Part shown: one piece after another, positions 26,061-34,465 of the stretch
How positions within the stretch are numbered: the first letter of the stretch is position 1
How the letters are laid out: each line of letters starts with the position of its first letter
Source of the DNA: Nitratireductor thuwali
GTDB lineage: Bacteria; Pseudomonadota; Alphaproteobacteria; Rhizobiales; Rhizobiaceae
Direction of reading: 5' to 3'
NCBI RefSeq assembly: GCF_036621415.1
Contig: NZ_CP030941.1
Coordinates: 1,538,501-1,602,500, forward strand
Length of the DNA: 64,000 nucleotides
Notes under the pieces: generated by a model
The model's database searches: none
What the model was told of the DNA's origin: nothing
Seen by the model: only the letters and a program-made list of their open reading frames with translations
Translations under genes and position numbers: made by a program

Positions 26061-26216
26061 CCTTCACCAACACCTCTACAGGTTCAAGCCTCGGCCGCGG
26101 AGCTCTCACCTGCGCCATATCAAGGCCCCGCCATAACGGCGATCATCGCCGTTCCTGCCAGCATCGCGATCACCGCTCGACGGGAGTGCCCTGTATGATG
26201 AGCGCGCATTGACGTG

Positions 26217-26900
26217 TCACTCTTGCTCGGAGCCGGACGGCGCAGTGGCTTCTCGGACAGCCGCTACCGCCTCGGCGATGGGTACGTCGCCGCCGGTCAC
26301 CTCCAGGATCAGGCGGCTCAGTTCGGGCGATTTGAGCAGCGCGACGACCGTGGTTGCGACGTCGTCGCGCGTGATCTCCTCGTGGACCCTGGCGAGACCA
26401 AGATCGACCCGACCCGTTCCCGGATCGTTGAGAAGCGCAGAGGGGCGCACGATCAGCCAGTCGAGATCTGTCTGAACGAGCGCGATTTCCGCCCGCTTCT
26501 TCTGAACCATGTAGTGCTCGAACGAAGCGTCCATGTGCCGCTCGCGCCAAGCTTCGGGGAAGACGGAGACGAGTATGAACCGTCGCACGCCGGCGAGCGC
26601 TGCCGCCTCTGCGAGCTTGCCCGGTCCATCGCCATCGATGCGGGTCGTCGCATCGTCGCCGTCCTTGCCGCCGGCGCCGGCGCTGAAGACGACCGCGTCG
26701 GCGCCGCGCACCGCGTCGGCGAGCTCATCGACCGACATCGCGACGATGTCGCCGAACTTCGCCTTGATGCCGAGGGACGCGAGCGCCTCGACCTGACGCT
26801 GCTGACGTACAAGACCGGTGGGTTCGTCGCCCGCCGCGGCGAGTTGCTCCCCGACACGACGGCCGACGCCGCCGCCGATACCAACGATGAATACCTTCAT
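26217..26900 (-). CDS. NAD(P)-binding (NmrA/SDR-like) protein
   Basis: The 227-residue product starts MKVFIVGIGGGVGRRVGEQLAAAGDEPTGLVRQ, a Rossmann glycine motif, and continues with FGDIVAMSVDELADAVRGADAVVFSAGAGG and a downstream ILVSVFPEAW. These fit the NAD(P)H-binding family (PF13460), which contains flavin-reductase-like and anthocyanidin-reductase-like proteins. No classical YxxxK is evident. The ATG at 26900 follows CAGGAGAAAAGC. The longer frame to 27014 is the shadow of a degraded DUF1330 gene. Proteins of this type accompany pirin and DJ-1 in quinone/redox stress clusters. Confidence 0.82.
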   Translation of the reverse strand: MKVFIVGIGGGVGRRVGEQLAAAGDEPTGLVRQQRQVEALASLGIKAKFGDIVAMSVDELADAVRGADAVVFSAGAGGKDGDDATTRIDGDGPGKLAEAAALAGVRRFILVSVFPEAWRERHMDASFEHYMVQKKRAEIALVQTDLDWLIVRPSALLNDPGTGRVDLGLARVHEEITRDDVATTVVALLKSPELSRLILEVTGGDVPIAEAVAAVREATAPSGSEQE

Positions 26901-26929
26901 GCTTTTCTCCTGGGCTTGGGCGACCGCCC

Positions 26930-27163
26930 TCACAGCGGCGGCGGCCAGGCGGTGGTGATCGTGTTGAAGAATGGGCGTGGTGGCCAGCAGCGCGATACTG
27001 GCAGCGACGAGCATCCGGGGCGGCGCCTGGAAGGTGCCAGTCGCATCACGCAGAGCGGTTCCAGCGGATGCGCGTCGCGCGCGGCCGGCGTCCGCTCCCG
27101 GTAGCGATCGAGCGCCTGCTCGTCGGTAACCGTGTCACGGACGAAGACCACGTAGGCGCTCAT
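26930..27163 (-). pseudogene. Degraded DUF1330 protein
   Basis: The product begins MSAYVVFVRDTVTDEQALDRYRERTPAARDAHPLEPL, a good DUF1330 N-terminus, but then loses homology. Weakly similar later DUF1330-like pieces appear in shifted frames. This looks like a frameshifted gene, about 80 residues in the remnant. It overlaps the DJ-1-like gene end by 4 bp (27160-27163), as if once co-translated. It has no expected activity. Confidence 0.5.
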
Positions 27164-27846
27164 GCCGACTCTCCGAGTTCCTCGACCAGGCGCCGGGCGG
27201 CGCCGGCGGACGAGGCCGGGTTCTGGCCGGTGATCAGCAGGCCATCCTGTACGAAGTACGGACCCCAGTCAGGACCCTTCGAATAGATGCCGCCCTTGGC
27301 CTGCAACTCGTCCTCGACGAGGAATGGCACGACTTCCGTCAGGCCGACGGCGGCCTCCTCGCTGTTGGTGAAGCCGGTGACCTTCTTTCCTTCGACGAGC
27401 GGACGGCCGTTCGGCGCCTTGACGTGACGGAGCACGCCCGGCGCGTGGCACACCAGCGCGACCGGCTTGTCCGCGGCAAGGAAGCTTTCGATCAGCGCCG
27501 CCGAGACCGGGCTTTCGGCGAGATCCCACATCGGGCCGTGGCCGCCTGGATAAAAGACCGTATCAAAATCAGCCTGGGATATGTCGGCGAGCTTCACGGT
27601 ATTCGCCAGCGCTTCTCGCGCCTCGGCGTCGGCCCCGAAGCGGCGCGTGTCCTCGGTCTGGAAGTCGGGCTCGTTGCTTTTGGGATCAAGTGGCGGCTGG
27701 CCGCCGTCCGGCGACGCGAGCGTGATCTCGTAGCCAGCTTCCTTGAACACATAATAAGGCGCGGCCAGCTCTTCGAGCCAGAAACCGGTCTTGCGGCCGG
27801 TGTCGCCGAGCTGGTCATGCGACGTCAGAATCATTACAACTTTCAT
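27160..27846 (-). CDS. DJ-1/PfpI (Hsp31-like) protein
   Basis: The 228-residue product is a class I GATase-like protein of the Hsp31/glyoxalase III group. It has the expected Glu in TGFWLEELAAPYYVFKEAGYE, the nucleophile elbow ALVCHAPGVL (Cys133, His134), FYPGGHGPMWDLAE, and the C-terminal GLLITGQNPASSAGAARRLVEEL. It probably acts on reactive dicarbonyls such as methylglyoxal or protects thiols; the substrate is not proven. The ATG at 27846 is the first conserved residue, and the longer open frame to 28452 has no homology. It probably co-transcribes with the upstream SnoaL fragment. Confidence 0.85.
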   Translation of the reverse strand: MKVVMILTSHDQLGDTGRKTGFWLEELAAPYYVFKEAGYEITLASPDGGQPPLDPKSNEPDFQTEDTRRFGADAEAREALANTVKLADISQADFDTVFYPGGHGPMWDLAESPVSAALIESFLAADKPVALVCHAPGVLRHVKAPNGRPLVEGKKVTGFTNSEEAAVGLTEVVPFLVEDELQAKGGIYSKGPDWGPYFVQDGLLITGQNPASSAGAARRLVEELGESA

Positions 27847-27850
27847 GACT

Positions 27851-28066
27851 TTATTCTCCAATAGGATGTTGGTACGGGCCGCCGCAGCGGCAAGAATAAT
27901 CGCGGGCGCGGAGGTACTCACGCACCGAATGCTGGGGTTCGTGAAGCTCCGCGTCCTCATGGTAGACGGTCCGGATCGCCGCGATGCGCCGTGTAGGGTC
28001 GCGCTCGCCGAACACCAGGTCGAGATTGGCCTGCATGAGCTTCTCGAAATCCATCCGTGCCTCCAT
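27851..28066 (-). pseudogene. SnoaL-like protein, N-terminal fragment
   Basis: MEARMDFEKLMQANLDLVFGERDPTRRIAAIRTVYHEDAELHEPQHSVR is the first half of a SnoaL/NTF2-like protein. The frame then runs into unrelated residues (EYLRARDYSCRCGG) and stops. Family members are about 130-150 residues, so the ligand pocket is incomplete. The break near 27900 is a deletion scar between it and the DJ-1-like gene. Confidence 0.55.
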
Positions 28067-28139
28067 TGTGTAGTTCTGGGCGGCGACATGGATGACGAGG
28101 CTTGGACCTTTCCGGGCCGCCTCTCCATCCCTGCTCGAA

Positions 28140-28793
28140 TCAACCCGCCGAGCTCGGCACCGGCGTGTTGAGCAGTTGCTGTTCCCACAGATAGGCGATG
28201 GCGCTGCCGCCGAGATGGTTCCTGAGGGCGTCGTTCAGTTCGGTCGCGGTCTCGGCCCGGGCCCAATCGCGCTGCCATTCGGACGCCAGGGCCAGCCACG
28301 TCATCATGTTGATGCCGCCCGCGATCATGCGCTGAATCGCGACCTCGTGGGCCTCGACCGACGTGCCGCCGGACGCGTCGGTGATCACGGTCACGTCCCA
28401 GCCTTCGCCCGCCGCCTGGATTGCCGGCATCGCCACGCAGATCTCGGTCCACAGACCGGCGATGATCAGTTGCTTGCGCCCCGTCGCCTTGACCGCATCC
28501 ACAACCTTCGGATCCTCCCAGGTGTTGATCGTCGTGCGGTCGATCACCTCCTGGTCGGGGAACACTTCGGTGACATGCGGAAAGATGTTACCGCCCCGGG
28601 CAGCGACGACGCTGGTCAGGATCGTGGGCACGCCGAACACCTTCGCGACCTTGGCGAGCGCGGTCGTGTTGTTCACCACCGCCTGCGGATCGTGGCTGTT
28701 CAGGTTCGCGAGCTGGTAGGGCTGATGGTCTATCAGGACGAGTACGGAATCCTCGGGGCGAAGAAGGGAGGCAAGGCCGTTGCGAAAAGTCAT
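28140..28793 (-). CDS. Isochorismatase-fold hydrolase, second copy
   Basis: The 217-residue product has Asp22 in VLVLIDHQPYQL and nucleophile Cys119 in IAGLWTEICVAMP, plus ITDASGGTSVEAHEVA. Its C-terminus repeats the WQRDWARAET tail seen in the paralogue at 7839-8528. The start at 28793 has AGGAGATT before it and fits the promoter at site E, about 38 nt upstream. The start at 28826 would leave almost no leader. The substrate is unknown. It is divergent from the pirin gene, with site E between them. Confidence 0.87.
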   Translation of the reverse strand: MTFRNGLASLLRPEDSVLVLIDHQPYQLANLNSHDPQAVVNNTTALAKVAKVFGVPTILTSVVAARGGNIFPHVTEVFPDQEVIDRTTINTWEDPKVVDAVKATGRKQLIIAGLWTEICVAMPAIQAAGEGWDVTVITDASGGTSVEAHEVAIQRMIAGGINMMTWLALASEWQRDWARAETATELNDALRNHLGGSAIAYLWEQQLLNTPVPSSAG

Positions 28794-28837
28794 TCCAATC
28801 TCCTGGGTATTGAGGGAAGCGCTCATTTGGCTGCTTG

Positions 28838-28898
28838 AAACTAGCGAACGCACTTGAGCGCTGCGGTGCAGAAACTGCCGAGCCGGTACCGTTCTTGC
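28838..28898 (-). promoter_or_regulatory. AraC-type operator and promoter, site E
   Basis: Read on the minus strand, half-sites GCAAGAACGGTACC (28898-28885) and GCAGTTTCTGCACC (28878-28865) keep the 20-bp spacing. A TAGTTT -10 box (28843-28838) begins exactly 21 nt downstream. It faces the isochorismatase gene at 28793, so the orientation matches the gene on the opposite strand. Confidence 0.7.
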
Positions 28899-29204
28899 TC
28901 CCAATCAGGCTCGTCGCTGCGCGAAGACTTGAATTCGTTCGGTTTCTTGGAAACGGTACGACGGCGTTCGCTGATCTGCTGCCGGAAACGAGTGAGTGCC
29001 GGGCTGCCCGGCGAGTGCGGAAACTGACATCTCCATCGGTGATACGGTAGGGCCTGATCCTGCCAAGTTGCGAAACGGGGAACGCCGAATAGACACTGAA
29101 GATTTTGGACGCTCGTGGAAGTTGCCGATGCGGGGGCGTTTCGGCCGCCGACTACGACGATCGCTCGGCAGGATCAGGCGATCCGACGAAAGAGGATGAT
29201 GCAC

Positions 29205-30140
29205 ATGAGTTGGAACCCAGCACTCGAACCCGGTTGTCCCGACGAGGTCGGCATAGACGCGATCGAGACCCTGATCGTCCCGCGTTCCCGCGACCTCGGC
29301 GATTTCCAGGTCCGGCGCGCCCTGCCGGCACCGAAGCGGCAGATGGTCGGGCCGTTCATCTTCTTCGACCAGGCAGGGCCGGCAGAGTTGCTGACCGGGC
29401 AGGGCGTCGACGTCCGGCCGCATCCGCATATCGGCCTCGGCACGGTCACCTACCTGTTCCAGGGCGACTTCCATCACCGGGACAGCACCGGCGCCGACCA
29501 GATCATTCGCCCCGGCGCGCTGAACTGGATGGTCGCCGGGCGCGGCGTTACCCATTCGGAACGCACGTCGGCGGCTGCGCGGAGCGGCCCGAATAGCCTG
29601 TTCGGCATCCAGACCTGGTTGGCCCTGCCGGACAGCCACGAGGACGTGGCGCCCAGCTTCGAGCATCACGGCAAGGACACCCTGCCCGTCGTCGAGGATC
29701 GCGGCGTCTCGGTTCGGCTCATTCTCGGGAATGCCTATGGCAAGACCGCGCCCGCGACGATGCTTTCCGAGACATTCTACGCCGATGTGAAGCTCGAGCC
29801 GGGAAGCCGGCTGCCGATGCCGGACGATCACGAGGACCGCGGTATCTACATCGTCGAAGGCTCGATCTCGGTCGCCGGACAGGAATTCGAGGCGTCGCAG
29901 ATGATGGTGTTCCGGCCGGGCGACCGCATCACGGTGGCCGCCGGAGAGCGGGGCGCGCGGCTGATGATCCTCGGCGGCGCGACATTCAACGGACCGCGCT
30001 ACATCTGGTGGAACTTCGTCGCCTCGTCGCGAGAACGTATCGAACTCGCCAAGACGGAATGGCGTGCCGCGAACTGGGGCAAGGGACGCTTCGATCTGCC
30101 CGTCGACGACCGCAGCGAGCACATCCCCCTTCCGGAATGA
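29205..30140 (+). CDS. Pirin family protein
   Basis: The 311-residue product is a two-cupin pirin. The N-terminal cupin carries RPHPHIGLGTVTYLFQGDFHHRDSTG, giving metal-ligand histidines, and WMVAGRGVTHSE. The second cupin contains GIYIVEGSISVAGQEFEA and LMILGGATFNGPRYIWWNFVASS. Bacterial pirins show quercetinase activity or act as redox-linked partners. The ATG at 29205 has AGAGG 9 nt upstream, while two earlier ATGs (29196, 29199) are less well placed. It lies in the same strand run as the DUF5996 and DUF2188 genes. The upstream gap (28899-29204) holds no clear site of its own. Confidence 0.9.
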   Translation: MSWNPALEPGCPDEVGIDAIETLIVPRSRDLGDFQVRRALPAPKRQMVGPFIFFDQAGPAELLTGQGVDVRPHPHIGLGTVTYLFQGDFHHRDSTGADQIIRPGALNWMVAGRGVTHSERTSAAARSGPNSLFGIQTWLALPDSHEDVAPSFEHHGKDTLPVVEDRGVSVRLILGNAYGKTAPATMLSETFYADVKLEPGSRLPMPDDHEDRGIYIVEGSISVAGQEFEASQMMVFRPGDRITVAAGERGARLMILGGATFNGPRYIWWNFVASSRERIELAKTEWRAANWGKGRFDLPVDDRSEHIPLPE

Positions 30141-30165
30141 CCGGAACCAGCGTGGAGAACCAGCA

Positions 30166-31413
30166 ATGAACAAGTGGCCCCAATTTGATTACCTCAGCTG
30201 GCGCGAAACGTGTTCGGCGCTGCATCTCTATCTACAGATCGCCGGCAAATACCGGCTCGCGCACACGCCCTGGCTCAACCATTCGTGGCACGCGACCTTC
30301 TACGTGACGCCGAACGGCCTGGCCTCCTCGCCCATTCCGGACGGGCCAGGCATCGAAATCCTGTTTGATCTGCGCGAGCACAAGGTCGTCGGCACCTGCG
30401 GCGACGGTCGTAGGAAATCTTTCGATCTCGGGCCGATGACGGTTGCCGAATTCCACGCGCTCTTCGTGCAGCTGATTACGCAGCTCGGCGGCACGCCTAC
30501 CTTCAACGGCAGCCCGAACGAAGTGCCCTATCCTGTTCCCTTCGCCGAGGATGATCGCGACCGGCCCTATGATCGCGAAGCCGTTCAGCGCTTCCATCAG
30601 GCTCTGATCGCGGTCGACAGGGTCTTCAACCGGTTCCGTACGTCGTTTCTGGGCAAGTCCAGTCCCGTTCACCTGTTCTGGGGCAGCTTCGACCTGGCCC
30701 TCACGCGGTTTTCGGGACGGCGCGCGCCGCTTCATCCCGGCGGCGTCCCGGCACTGCCGGACGACGTGGCGCAGGAGGCCTATGACCGCGAGGTCTCGTC
30801 AGTGGGCTTCTGGCCGGGGGGCGGCAGCATCGACTACCCGGCCTTCTATGCCTACGCCTATCCGGCACCCGGCGGTTACCGCGCCGCGTCGGTCCGGCCC
30901 GATGCTGCGTTCTGGCATGAGGGCCTGTCGGAATTCATCCTCCCCTACGATGCCGTGCGGTCGGCCGCCGATCCCGACGAAGCCCTGATGGCCTTCCTCG
31001 TATCTACCTACGAGGCCGCCGCCGATCTGGGCGGTTGGGATCGCGATCTCTTGGAATGCGCGCATGGAGCGCCGCGGCAGGTCCGCCGGCCCGACGCCGA
31101 AACGGCCAGGCCCGCGGCCACGACCGGCGACGAGACGGTTGAGCGGGAGGATGGCGCGTCGAAGGGACGCTACCGGCTGGTGATCGACGGGGTCGAAGCC
31201 GAGATGACCTATAGCCGGGCCGGCGACGGCCTGATCATCATCGACCATACGGAAGTACCTGCCGCCTTGCGCGGCCGCAAGGTCGGCGAGCGCCTGGTGC
31301 GCCAGGCGATCGAGGATGCGCGGCGCGACGGCACCGTCATCATGCCGCTCTGCCCATTCGCGAAGGCGCAGATCGAACGCCATCCGGAATGGCAGGACGT
31401 GCTGCGTCCGTGA
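30166..31413 (+). CDS. DUF5996-GNAT fusion protein
   Basis: The 415-residue product has two parts. Residues 1-320 match DUF5996 (YLSWRETCSALHLYLQIAGKYRLAHTPWLNHSWHATFYVTPNGL, VHLFWGSFDLALTRFSGR, FWPGGGSIDYPAFYAYAYPAP). Residues 330-415 form a short YidJ-type acetyltransferase domain (YRLVIDGVEAEMTYSRAGDGLIIIDHTEVPAALRGRKVGERLVRQAIEDARR, VMPLCPFAKAQIERHPEW). The fusion may add an acyltransfer or regulatory step; neither function is characterised here. It starts 25 bp after pirin, so it is in the same operon. No unusual composition was noted. Confidence 0.8.
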   Translation: MNKWPQFDYLSWRETCSALHLYLQIAGKYRLAHTPWLNHSWHATFYVTPNGLASSPIPDGPGIEILFDLREHKVVGTCGDGRRKSFDLGPMTVAEFHALFVQLITQLGGTPTFNGSPNEVPYPVPFAEDDRDRPYDREAVQRFHQALIAVDRVFNRFRTSFLGKSSPVHLFWGSFDLALTRFSGRRAPLHPGGVPALPDDVAQEAYDREVSSVGFWPGGGSIDYPAFYAYAYPAPGGYRAASVRPDAAFWHEGLSEFILPYDAVRSAADPDEALMAFLVSTYEAAADLGGWDRDLLECAHGAPRQVRRPDAETARPAATTGDETVEREDGASKGRYRLVIDGVEAEMTYSRAGDGLIIIDHTEVPAALRGRKVGERLVRQAIEDARRDGTVIMPLCPFAKAQIERHPEWQDVLRP

Positions 31414-31517
31414 TGGGAGGACGACGGCGCATCTGCGCGGCTCTGCGCACCTTCCTTTCCAGCCATCTCGGGAGCGAGAGCAACAAGTAGGAACATTCCA
31501 ACGGCAGGAGCGATGAA

Positions 31518-31757
31518 ATGAGCGATGTAAAATATCGGATTGTCGAGCACGACGGCGGCTGGGCTTATCGGGTGGACGGCACGTATTCCGAGACCTTTCC
31601 CAGCCATGATGCGGCCTTCGGCGCGGCGCGGCGGGCGGCCTGCAAGCAGTTGCGGCCGGGCGAGACCACGGGCATCGTCTGGGAGGACGCGACTGGCCAC
31701 TGGCACGCGGAACTTTCTCGCGCCGGCGACAGGCCCCAAGCAGAGGTCATCGGTTGA
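31518..31757 (+). CDS. DUF2188 domain small protein
   Basis: The 79-residue product MSDVKYRIVEHDGGWAYRVDGTYSETFPSHDAAFGAARRAA follows the DUF2188 pattern: a beta-strand, GGW, then a helix. It ends with a GHWHAE strand. Proteins of this family are small and of unknown function, often found with stress genes. It closes the pirin run, with GGCAGGAGCG upstream. The 750 bp after it contain no gene. Confidence 0.75.
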   Translation: MSDVKYRIVEHDGGWAYRVDGTYSETFPSHDAAFGAARRAACKQLRPGETTGIVWEDATGHWHAELSRAGDRPQAEVIG

Positions 31758-32502
31758 TGCAGCGCTGCGGTCACACCATTCGGACCGTGAAGCCCAGTGC
31801 GCTGAACTGAGAGGACTGCGTGAGGTCACAGCAGTTTGTGGGTGCATCTGCGCCTGTGCCGCAGCTGCGATCATGTTGGCTGCTGCGACGATTCCTCGAA
31901 CCGGCACGCCCGAGCCACTAAGAGGCCCTGGGTCACCCGATCATCGAGGGCTACGATCCCCGGGAAGGGTGGGGATGGTGTTATGCCGACAAGGTCGGTC
32001 AATCTGCGCGCCAACACGGCGCCTCGGCCCGCGCCGATCCCAAAGCACTTTCCCTCAGGGCGGGTCTTCGAAGGCGTGCCAATGCCACCCAATGCGAAGC
32101 TGACTCCGGTATTCTATGGATCGAGGGGCCGCATCGAATCCCGTCGTCTCCGCCTCACGTGCCCTACCGGAGATCGGACACAAGGGAGCGCATTCGACAG
32201 TCTGCTTTATCGGCGTCATCGTCCAAGACCGAACCGTCTCCTTCAGGCCCCGAACACGCCATTCGGGGATCGGCTTGGCGATGACCGCTTAGTCCGCAAC
32301 CACGGCCTACATTTTCCTCCCCGTGATGTCTGATTGTGGCTGGAAGCAAATGCACTTTTACGGCCGTCGTGGGCTGCATAGCTCACGCTTCTAGGCCGCC
32401 AACCACACGTTATTCTGTAGTTGGTTGCAGGGTGATTTGAACCTACTTGGTAAGTGATTGAATTTATTGGATTCTATTTCGTGGCAGACACGCGCCAAAA
32501 CA
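31758..32502. other. Gene-poor gap before the recombinase
   Basis: No frame in this 745-bp stretch has a recognisable domain or ribosome binding site. It separates the detox cluster from the recombinase block and probably contains debris. Confidence 0.5.
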
Positions 32503-32518
32503 AGGATGCTAGCATCCT
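32503..32518. repeat. 16-bp perfect palindrome at recombinase 3' end
   Basis: The sequence AGGATGCTAGCATCCT is self-complementary and overlaps the recombinase stop codon (TAG). It could be part of a terminator or an attachment-related dyad. There is no T tail to prove termination. Confidence 0.5.
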
Positions 32519-34191
32519 ATTGATTTTAATGAGGTTTTCTGATCGAATTGGTTGCGGGGGCTCGCTTCAACGCCCGTCATAACTCCCCTGCCCCGCATGG
32601 TTCCGTCCGGATTTGCGAGGTCGAGGATACCCATCAGCTCGCCGCGTAGCTCAGCGTGAACCTCGCCGCGTTTGCTGCCGGGAAAGAGGACGACCTCCCC
32701 GATCAGCGATCGCAGTGCTTCGGCTGCCTGACGTCCACTCTCTGGATCATCGAGTGCTTCGGTAAAGGTCTCAACCCTGATTTTGTAGACGTTGGCGATG
32801 TTGGGATGAACGTACGGCACGTCGGCCGGCGCCTGCGCCATACGGTCCTTGATCTCCGCCTTCTTCCGCTCCAGTTCCTCCATGCGCGCCTTCATGGCGG
32901 GCTGGTACATGCCGTCCTCGATGGCGGCGATGATGGCGGCCATGGCCTGCTCGATCTTCTGCAGCGCCTTTCGGTCCACTTCCACCTGCACTCGCCGCTC
33001 ACGGTTAAGCCGGTTGACTTCGTCCGCATAGGCCCGAACCGCCGCGTCGACCGATTCCGCGGAGACCAGGCGATGCTTGAGGCCAGCCAGAACCCGCTCT
33101 TCAATCTTGTTCCTCAGGATGGTGCGGTTGTTTTCGCAGGTGCCGCGCCGATGATGGTTGAGACAGCCGAAGCGGCTAGGCAGGATGAAGCCATACCGGC
33201 CGCCGCAGCAGCCGCAGGTGAGCAGACCGGAGAGAAGCGAGACGGGCCTCCGCAAGGAATGCAGCTTCTTTGCTCGTGCCTCCCGTACACCGTTCGTGGT
33301 CGCCTCGAACAGGGCGGCAATCTGCCGTTGGCGGGTCTTGGCTGCCTGCCAAAGCTCGTTACCGACGATGCGCAGGTGCGACACCTCGGTCCTGATCCAT
33401 TCGCTCTCGGGATTCGGACGCGATACGCGCTTGCCGGTGGACGGGTCCTTGATGAATCGCTGCCGATTCCAGACCAGCACGCCCGTATAGAGTTCGTTGT
33501 TGAGAATTCCGGTGCCGCGGCAGATATGGCCCCTGATGCTGGTGTCGCCCCAGGCGCGGCCGAGCGGGCCGGGAATGCCCGCCTTGTTGAGATCGACGGC
33601 GATGGCCTTTGGGCTCTTGCCCGAGGCAAACTCGCGAAAGATGCGGCGGATGATTCTGGCTTCCTCGGGCACGATCTCGCGGTCGCCGCGCATCAGTTCG
33701 CCATTGGCGTCCGTCTTCTTCATCACGCGATACCCATAGCAAAGGCCGCCGCCGGCCTTGCCGTTCTCGACCCTGCCCCGCAGTCCGCGATGGGTCTTCA
33801 GTGCCAGGTCCTTGAGGAACAGAGCGTTCATGGTGCCCTTGAGGCCGACATGCAGCTCGGAAACCTCGCCCTCGGCCAGCGTAACGATGGTCACGCCGGC
33901 AAATTTGAGGTGCTTATACAGAGTGGCCACGTCTGCCTGATCGCGACTGATGCGGTCCAGGGCTTCGGCCAGGACGGCATCGAACCGCCCGCGTTGTGCG
34001 TCGGTGAGCAGTTGCTGAATGCCCGGCCGTCGGATCGTGCTGGAACCGGATATCGCTGCGTCGGAATAGCGCTCGACAGGGCGCCAGCCCTCGCGCACCG
34101 CGTACTCCTGGCATAGCCGGAACTGATCCTCGATCGAGGCGTCCCGCTGGTTGTCGGACGAATAGCGGGCGTAGAAGGCAACGCGCATCAT
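32509..34191 (-). CDS. Large serine recombinase
   Basis: The 560-residue product starts MMRVAFYARYSSDNQRDASIEDQFRLCQEY, the resolvase/invertase catalytic domain with the nucleophile Ser in YARYSSDNQR and the Arg set in EALDRISRDQAD. A recombinase domain (GLCYGYRVMKK, FASGKSPKAIAVDLNKAGIPGP) and a zinc-ribbon segment (LTCGCCGGRYG, CLNHHRRGTCENNRTI) follow, then a coiled-coil-rich C-terminus. It catalyses site-specific integration or excision through Ser-linked intermediates. The ATG at 34191 has AGCGAGG upstream. Its last residues (GVEASPRNQF) contain the 17-bp repeat shared with 4603. The small gene upstream probably belongs to the same unit. Confidence 0.92.
   Translation of the reverse strand: MMRVAFYARYSSDNQRDASIEDQFRLCQEYAVREGWRPVERYSDAAISGSSTIRRPGIQQLLTDAQRGRFDAVLAEALDRISRDQADVATLYKHLKFAGVTIVTLAEGEVSELHVGLKGTMNALFLKDLALKTHRGLRGRVENGKAGGGLCYGYRVMKKTDANGELMRGDREIVPEEARIIRRIFREFASGKSPKAIAVDLNKAGIPGPLGRAWGDTSIRGHICRGTGILNNELYTGVLVWNRQRFIKDPSTGKRVSRPNPESEWIRTEVSHLRIVGNELWQAAKTRQRQIAALFEATTNGVREARAKKLHSLRRPVSLLSGLLTCGCCGGRYGFILPSRFGCLNHHRRGTCENNRTILRNKIEERVLAGLKHRLVSAESVDAAVRAYADEVNRLNRERRVQVEVDRKALQKIEQAMAAIIAAIEDGMYQPAMKARMEELERKKAEIKDRMAQAPADVPYVHPNIANVYKIRVETFTEALDDPESGRQAAEALRSLIGEVVLFPGSKRGEVHAELRGELMGILDLANPDGTMRGRGVMTGVEASPRNQFDQKTSLKSIGC
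32549..32565 (+). repeat. 17-bp repeat, copy 2 (possible recombinase attachment core)
   Basis: Identical to 4603-4619 in the same orientation and located within the recombinase coding region. The two copies bracket 27.9 kb that includes the whole detox cluster. On the right side the dyad of copy 1 is not preserved (CGCTTCA, not CGCAACC). Direct function is not shown. Confidence 0.45.
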
Positions 34192-34204
34192 CAAAAATCC
34201 TCGC

Positions 34205-34465
34205 TTAAGTCTGTTCCTGTTTCCCCTGCTCCCGGCACCCCTCTGTGGTTCTTGCAGGGCGGTCGTTGTCGTTTGCCGCGCGAACCGCTTCAAACTCCTG
34301 GCGCGCGATCTGGCGCCCGATCAGACGAGCGATGCTCAGAACCACCCTGTCCACCCGCCGCCAAGGCGCAATATCGGCGTCCTCGACATTTGCATGTTCG
34401 CGCCCGCTATTGTCGTTGGCCGGTTGACCAATGTCCTCCCGTTCGTGGTCTGCCTTGTCTTCCAT
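34205..34465 (-). CDS. Small hypothetical protein upstream of the recombinase
   Basis: The 86-residue product (from MEDKADHEREDIGQPANDN) has two ANDN/ANDND-like stretches and a helical core, RRVDRVVLSIARLIGRQIARQEFEAVRAAND. It is polar and soluble, with no known function. The start at 34465 has GGAG about 9 nt upstream; the longer start at 34504 adds an unconserved leader. Small proteins of this appearance accompany serine recombinases, so it may regulate or assist recombination (inference). The spacing to the recombinase is 13 bp. Confidence 0.55.
   Translation of the reverse strand: MEDKADHEREDIGQPANDNSGREHANVEDADIAPWRRVDRVVLSIARLIGRQIARQEFEAVRAANDNDRPARTTEGCREQGKQEQT

Noticed and set aside
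25854..26216. Possible regulon operator upstream of the TPP enzyme
   Set aside because: A TCTTGG stretch is present but no second half-site at 20 bp and no TANNNT box at 21 nt, so it does not meet the pattern.
31758..32502. Possible small genes in the gap after DUF2188
   Set aside because: Arg/Pro-rich frames without ribosome binding sites or families.
32656..34116. Long open frame on the plus strand opposite the serine recombinase
   Set aside because: No domain or start signal; codon composition is that of the antisense of the recombinase gene, whose domains are clear.
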